A DNA stretch of 64,000 bases from Hortaea werneckii (lineage: Eukaryota > Ascomycota > Dothideomycetes > Mycosphaerellales > Teratosphaeriaceae). Of the stretch, positions 60,214 to 64,000 are shown one piece after another; position 1 is the stretch's first letter; each line of letters begins with the position of its first letter. The stretch is taken from positions 1 to 64,000 of the forward strand of contig JBAOKB010000095.1 of assembly GCA_037044905.1 (NCBI GenBank), in the 5' to 3' direction. Below the pieces are notes generated by a model that was not told where the DNA came from, searched no databases, and was given only the letters and a program-made list of their open reading frames with translations. The position numbers and the translations under genes were made by a program.

Positions 60214-60511
60214 CTCAATTTGGTCGAGATGCAAGAGCAGTCTGTACCAGGAGTACGTGAAGTGAGGTCGAGATGAAGTACATTGCAGCAAGCCGAGGAG
60301 GCCGCAGCGCTGCATGATGGGAGAATTCCCTGAGCATTGGTTTCAATTTTACGGTGGAGTGAGGAGGCCATATAGTTATCATTGAAGACATGAGTGAAAT
60401 TGGAACATCACGTACTTGTGTGCTTCTACCATGGGTCTAGCTAGCGGGTAAGGTACCTCGATTGGACCAGCGGGAGTCCGAAGCGCTGCTAGTGATCTCT
60501 GAATCGTTAGA
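60214..60511. other. 3' flank of the capping protein gene
   Basis: No gene or clear structure recognised between the hairpin cluster and the stop codon of the capping protein gene. Confidence 0.4.
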
Positions 60512-61593
60512 CTACTTAGACCGTCCACCACCAATGTCCTGACCCAGCTGTACCGAATAGTTAGCACATGAATCAAGAAAGAACTCGAAATCAATATGTA
60601 TGTGTATGAACTTACCCTGTACCCCTGGTGCTTCTCCCACTCCATCCTCTGCCTCGTCACCGGCAACTGTCTCCTGAGACCCTTAAAGCTACCCTCCGCG
60701 AGCGCGGTGAAAGCCCGGTTCAGCTCCTCCTGGAACTTGTTCTCCGCCTTTGCAATCTCCTTGACCACTGCCTCCGCCCCACCACCGACATTGCCAGCTT
60801 CAACCTTCTTCGTAGTGTTCATTCTCACGTTGCCATCTTCGTAGTAGTGCACGTCAATCTTGACGTTGCCTGACAGGCTGGAAGAGGAAGGGTCGAAGGT
60901 ATAGGTGCTGCGCCAGCGTCCATTCCAGAAGTTTTGCGGCGAGTACTTGTTCGCGACGAGGACGAGCGTGATGGTGTTGGAGGTAGGATAGATGCCAATA
61001 GTGGATGAGGGGAAATGTTCGGCTGAGGCAGTCTTGAAGGCTTGCTGAAGGGAGCGGATCAAGTCGGCGTTGGGTGAATCGATAGGCTGGGACTGCGAGT
61101 TGGATGTTGTCTGTTGGAGGTTAGCGTTTGAGCTCGACGGACGTAGAGGCGGCTGAGCATACTTGGGCAGCATGATCAACCTCGAAGGACGTCTCGCTGG
61201 CGGTGTCGAAGTATCGTCCGTTTCCTAAGGAGTTGTACTGGCTGAGGATCGCCTGCACTGCTTTAGCATTGTAATCAATTCTATGGGGTTCTCCACAATC
61301 TTACCGTCTGATCGCCGCTTGGTAGCTTGACAATGATGTATTGGTCTTCGTTGTACTTCTTGTATGCCGGCTCGAGCGATTGCACTTCACTAGGAGCCAG
61401 TGCCTTGATGTCTACCACAGGGCTTTAGCGAGGGAACATATCCTACTTGGATGGATAATGCCTACCGGCGACCACATTCGAGAGCTGCAGCAGTCAGCTC
61501 AGTTCACTTGTTCCACGGTTGGCTGCTCCTACCAACCTCTCCCGGCGGTGCCGTTTCAACGAAAGAAGCTACGGTCTGCTGTTTCGATGCCAT
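60512..61593 (-). CDS. CAP1: F-actin-capping protein subunit alpha
   Basis: Forms a heterodimer with the beta subunit and caps barbed ends of actin filaments at cortical patches. Six exons: 61593-61537, 61484-61466 (a 19-nt micro-exon), 61411-61305, 61252-61163, 61110-60616 and 60547-60512. Introns are 52, 54, 52, 52 and 68 nt with GT-AG ends, the fourth carrying a perfect GCTAAC branch site. The product is 267 residues. Family segments: VASFVETAPPGE, DIKALAPSEVQSLEPAYKKY, NFWNGRWRSTYTFD, VKIDVHYYEDGNVRMNT, and the actin-binding tail MEWEKHQGYRLGQDIGGGRS. The last six residues plus stop come from the 36-nt final exon. Without splicing, the frame would run 46 codons into the wrong tail. It is divergent from the phosphatase gene, with 502 bp between starts. 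Confidence 0.93.
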
Positions 61594-62095
61594 GATCGGA
61601 TTGTGACCGGGTGAAGACGATTGATGGTTGCAACGATCTGGCCAATGCGATTATATAGATTGACGACGCGCCGATGTCTAGAAATCGACCTCCTGTAGTC
61701 TTGTTTGGTGGGATGAAGTCAAGCGGGCTCGCCGCCCCGTGAGCTGGAGCCGAGATGCTTTGCAACCTTAGGCAGGGATGCAAGCTCCCACCTTCTATGT
61801 CGGGTTAGCTTTTCCAGGACCCACCCCGCGAAGCCAATGGTCTACACTCCACATCTCACCCAACAGATTGTCCGTGTTTTGACGTCCAACACTACCACAC
61901 GACCCTAGCAGAGGCTAACGGAAGATGGCATTGGTGCAGTGGACATGGTCTGCGTGGTGCACGATATAGTTTTGCGGGTAGGTAGGGTTTCCAGATTTCT
62001 CACTTATCCATTTCTATTCATCCATTATTTCTCCCTTCCATTGCACGGCCAGACCTTCAATTGTACGGTGGATTACAGACCCTCTCACCACCGTC
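61594..62095. other. Divergent promoter, capping protein and acid phosphatase
   Basis: 502 bp. Pyrimidine-rich near the phosphatase start. The 88-codon plus frame at 61939 is out of frame with the signal peptide and is not called. Confidence 0.45.
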
Positions 62096-63839
62096 ATGTT
62101 TGGCATGCAGACTCTGGCAATCGCGGTACTCTGCACGGTGGCCTCTGCTGCCCCACGAGACAGAGAGCATCCTCAGTCCAATGCCACTCTGCTTCAGGAC
62201 ATTGATCAAATCTCGAAGCACTGGGGCCAGCTCTCGCCATATCGTGATAACGACGAACGTTTTTTTGGTGTCCAGGATGTCGGACTCCCTGATGGCTGTC
62301 AGATCGAACAGGTGCATAGCCTGCAACGTCATGCACAGCGCTTTCCGACGTCCTATTTCGACGATGGCCTGAACGATGAGCGGTTCGCAGCTAAGATAAG
62401 CAACTTCACGGCAGCGCATCCGAATGCAAGTTTTGCGGGCCCATTGAGCTTCCTCAACACCTACAGGTATCTCCTGGGAGAGTCCTATCTTACTGGCAAG
62501 GGCGCCGCTACAGAGTTCGAAAGCGGCGTCGCCTTTTGGAATCGGTACGGTCGTATCCTGTTCGACGCAGAGCCGGAGCAGCTACAGTATGAGCCATTCC
62601 TCCGCAACGGCAGCACTCGCCCCAAACCCCTTCTGAGGACCACCAACCAGTCCAGGATCGAGAACTCTGAAATCTCCTGGGCGCTTGGCTTCTTTGGTCC
62701 AAGCTTTTACAAAGAAGCGATGCCAGGATTGAACAGCTTTGTCAACGGGAGTCTCTTCGACGTGCTCGTCATCCCAGAGGGCGGCACCGAGAATAATACA
62801 CTAGCCTCATATGACAGTTGCTACGAAGACCTGTTGCAATCGGCGTATCTGGGCGACTTGGATTTGCTATTCCAGTACGTTCCGTTGTACATTGGCAACG
62901 CGACCGCACGAATGAATGAGTATGCACCTGACGGTTTCACTTTCAACAATAACGACACGTATGCTATGCAGAGCATTTGTGCATATGAGCATGCGTATAT
63001 CGGCATGAGCGACTTCTGTGGTCTTTTCACTGAAGACGAATGGGCCGCGTTTGAGCAAACTCTTGACATCGAGTGCGCGATTGTCCCCGAACTGATACCG
63101 TCGCTACACTACGCTGACCTGAGATAGATACTACTACGATTACTCATTCGGATCACCAACAGGTCGCGCACAAGGACTCGGCTACCAACAGGAACTTCTC
63201 GCCCGCCTGACCGACCAATACATCATCAACAGCAACAGCTCCGTAAACTCCACTATCACCAACAATCCCAAGGACTTTCCACTCGACAGGCCCTTCTACG
63301 CGGACTTCTCCCACGACGATATCATCGTTTCAGTCCTGACCTCCATGTCAATAGACTACTTCCGCGAACACCCTAATCTATCCGAATACCCACCGGATCC
63401 CGACCGCCACTTCTTCCTCTCCCACCTAACCCCCTTCGGCGCAAGACTAATCACAGAGGTAATCGGCTGCGCAGCCCCTGAACCCGAACCCATCCACGAG
63501 CACAGGACAACCTACTACCCCACCCAATACGGCTACGACTCCACCAACGCACCGCACAAATTCATCCGAATGCGCCTGAACAACGGTATCCTTCCCCTTA
63601 ACACGATCCGAGGAGGTTTCTGCGAAGGCCGCTCCGATGGCATGTGTGGCAAAGAAGACTTCCTGGCTTCGCAATATGAAGCGATGGAGTTGGCGAATTA
63701 CGATTTTGCTTGTTTTGCTAACTATACGATTCTGGATCCGACGAATGGTAGGGATTATGATGGCACGGTTAAGAATGGGACCAAGGGGATCGTTGTACAT
63801 GATGGCCGGATCGATGCTGAGTATATCGAGAGCTTGTGA
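62096..63839 (+). CDS. Secreted histidine acid phosphatase (phytase-like)
   Basis: Branch-2 histidine phosphatase predicted to release phosphate from organic esters outside the cell or in the wall. Exons are 62096-63072 and 63128-63839; the 55-nt intron has donor GTGCGC, a GCTGACC branch site and ATAG. The joined sequence DIEYYYDYSFGSPTGRAQG is the family reading. The product is 562 residues. A signal peptide opens it (MFGMQTLAIAVLCTVASAA). The active-site motif is RHAQRFP (78-84), where textbook members have RHGxRxP. The proton-donor HD lies in YADFSHDDIIVS. About a dozen N-x-S/T sites and even-looking cysteines (QSICAYEHAY, CEGRSDGMCG) fit a glycosylated extracellular enzyme. Whether it prefers phytate cannot be told. 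Confidence 0.9.
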
Positions 63840-64000
63840 AGTGAGTTTCCAGGAGGTGAAAGAACCGTAAGCCGGGAGTTCGAGGTGTAGATGGATTTTC
63901 TGCAGCCAAGATCTTTTGGTTTTCCCCCCTTTTCTCTTCTTTGGGAACCCAGTTTCACGTCAACGCCTCCTACTGAACAACATGGAAGGGATGTGAAGCG
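63840..64000. other. 3' flank of the phosphatase gene
   Basis: Too short to hold more than the 3' UTR; no feature recognised before the window ends. Confidence 0.4.

Noticed and set aside
59785..60315. 176-codon minus frame across the hairpin cluster
   Set aside because: No motif or family; the inverted repeats that define the region would be an odd feature of coding sequence.

Overview
This is a nuclear contig from a filamentous ascomycete (Pezizomycotina; Dothideomycetes is my guess from gene style, at low confidence). The evidence is the set of fungal-type orthologues, short GT-AG introns (mostly 47-68 nt) with CTNAY-like branch points, mixed strand use without operons, and a lone 5S rRNA gene between protein genes. 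I see no transposase, viral gene, CRISPR array or tRNA. The content is mostly conserved housekeeping, with genes about every 2-3 kb.

Layout. 0-8.7 kb: 20S proteasome alpha-3 subunit, three unrecognised proteins, and RIC8. 9.2-19.1 kb: RIF1 (intronless, with both PP1-docking motifs) and a 1456-residue coiled-coil protein. 19.7-20.7 kb: two divergent, very short cysteine-rich ORFs. 21-28 kb: an unrecognised protein, an LSB5-like VHS/GAT protein and two unnamed fungal proteins. 28.8-40.2 kb: KAP123 importin, a secreted carboxylesterase, IND1 (complex I Fe-S assembly) and RAP1. 40.4-46.9 kb: a Gfd2/YDR514C-like DEDDh nuclease, HSE1 (ESCRT-0), a 41-base poly-C tract, 5S rRNA and cytochrome b5. 48.4-58.6 kb: a PAK-family kinase without a visible PH domain and a ZNFX1/Hrr1-type helicase. 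58.6-60.5 kb: a non-coding island with four ~160-bp tandem repeats followed by a run of strong hairpins. 60.5-64 kb: actin-capping protein alpha and a secreted histidine acid phosphatase.

Functional links are loose. RAP1 and RIF1 (telomere end protection and replication timing) lie 22 kb apart, and the ZNFX1-like helicase belongs to a family tied to RNA silencing and heterochromatin. HSE1 and LSB5 are both VHS-domain endosomal sorting adaptors. PAK kinase, capping protein and LSB5 relate to cortical actin. I worked out exon structures by hand from splice sites, frame and family continuity; none is backed by transcript data. The least explained regions are the cysteine-rich ORF pair (19.7-20.7 kb) and the repeat/hairpin island (59.3-60.2 kb).
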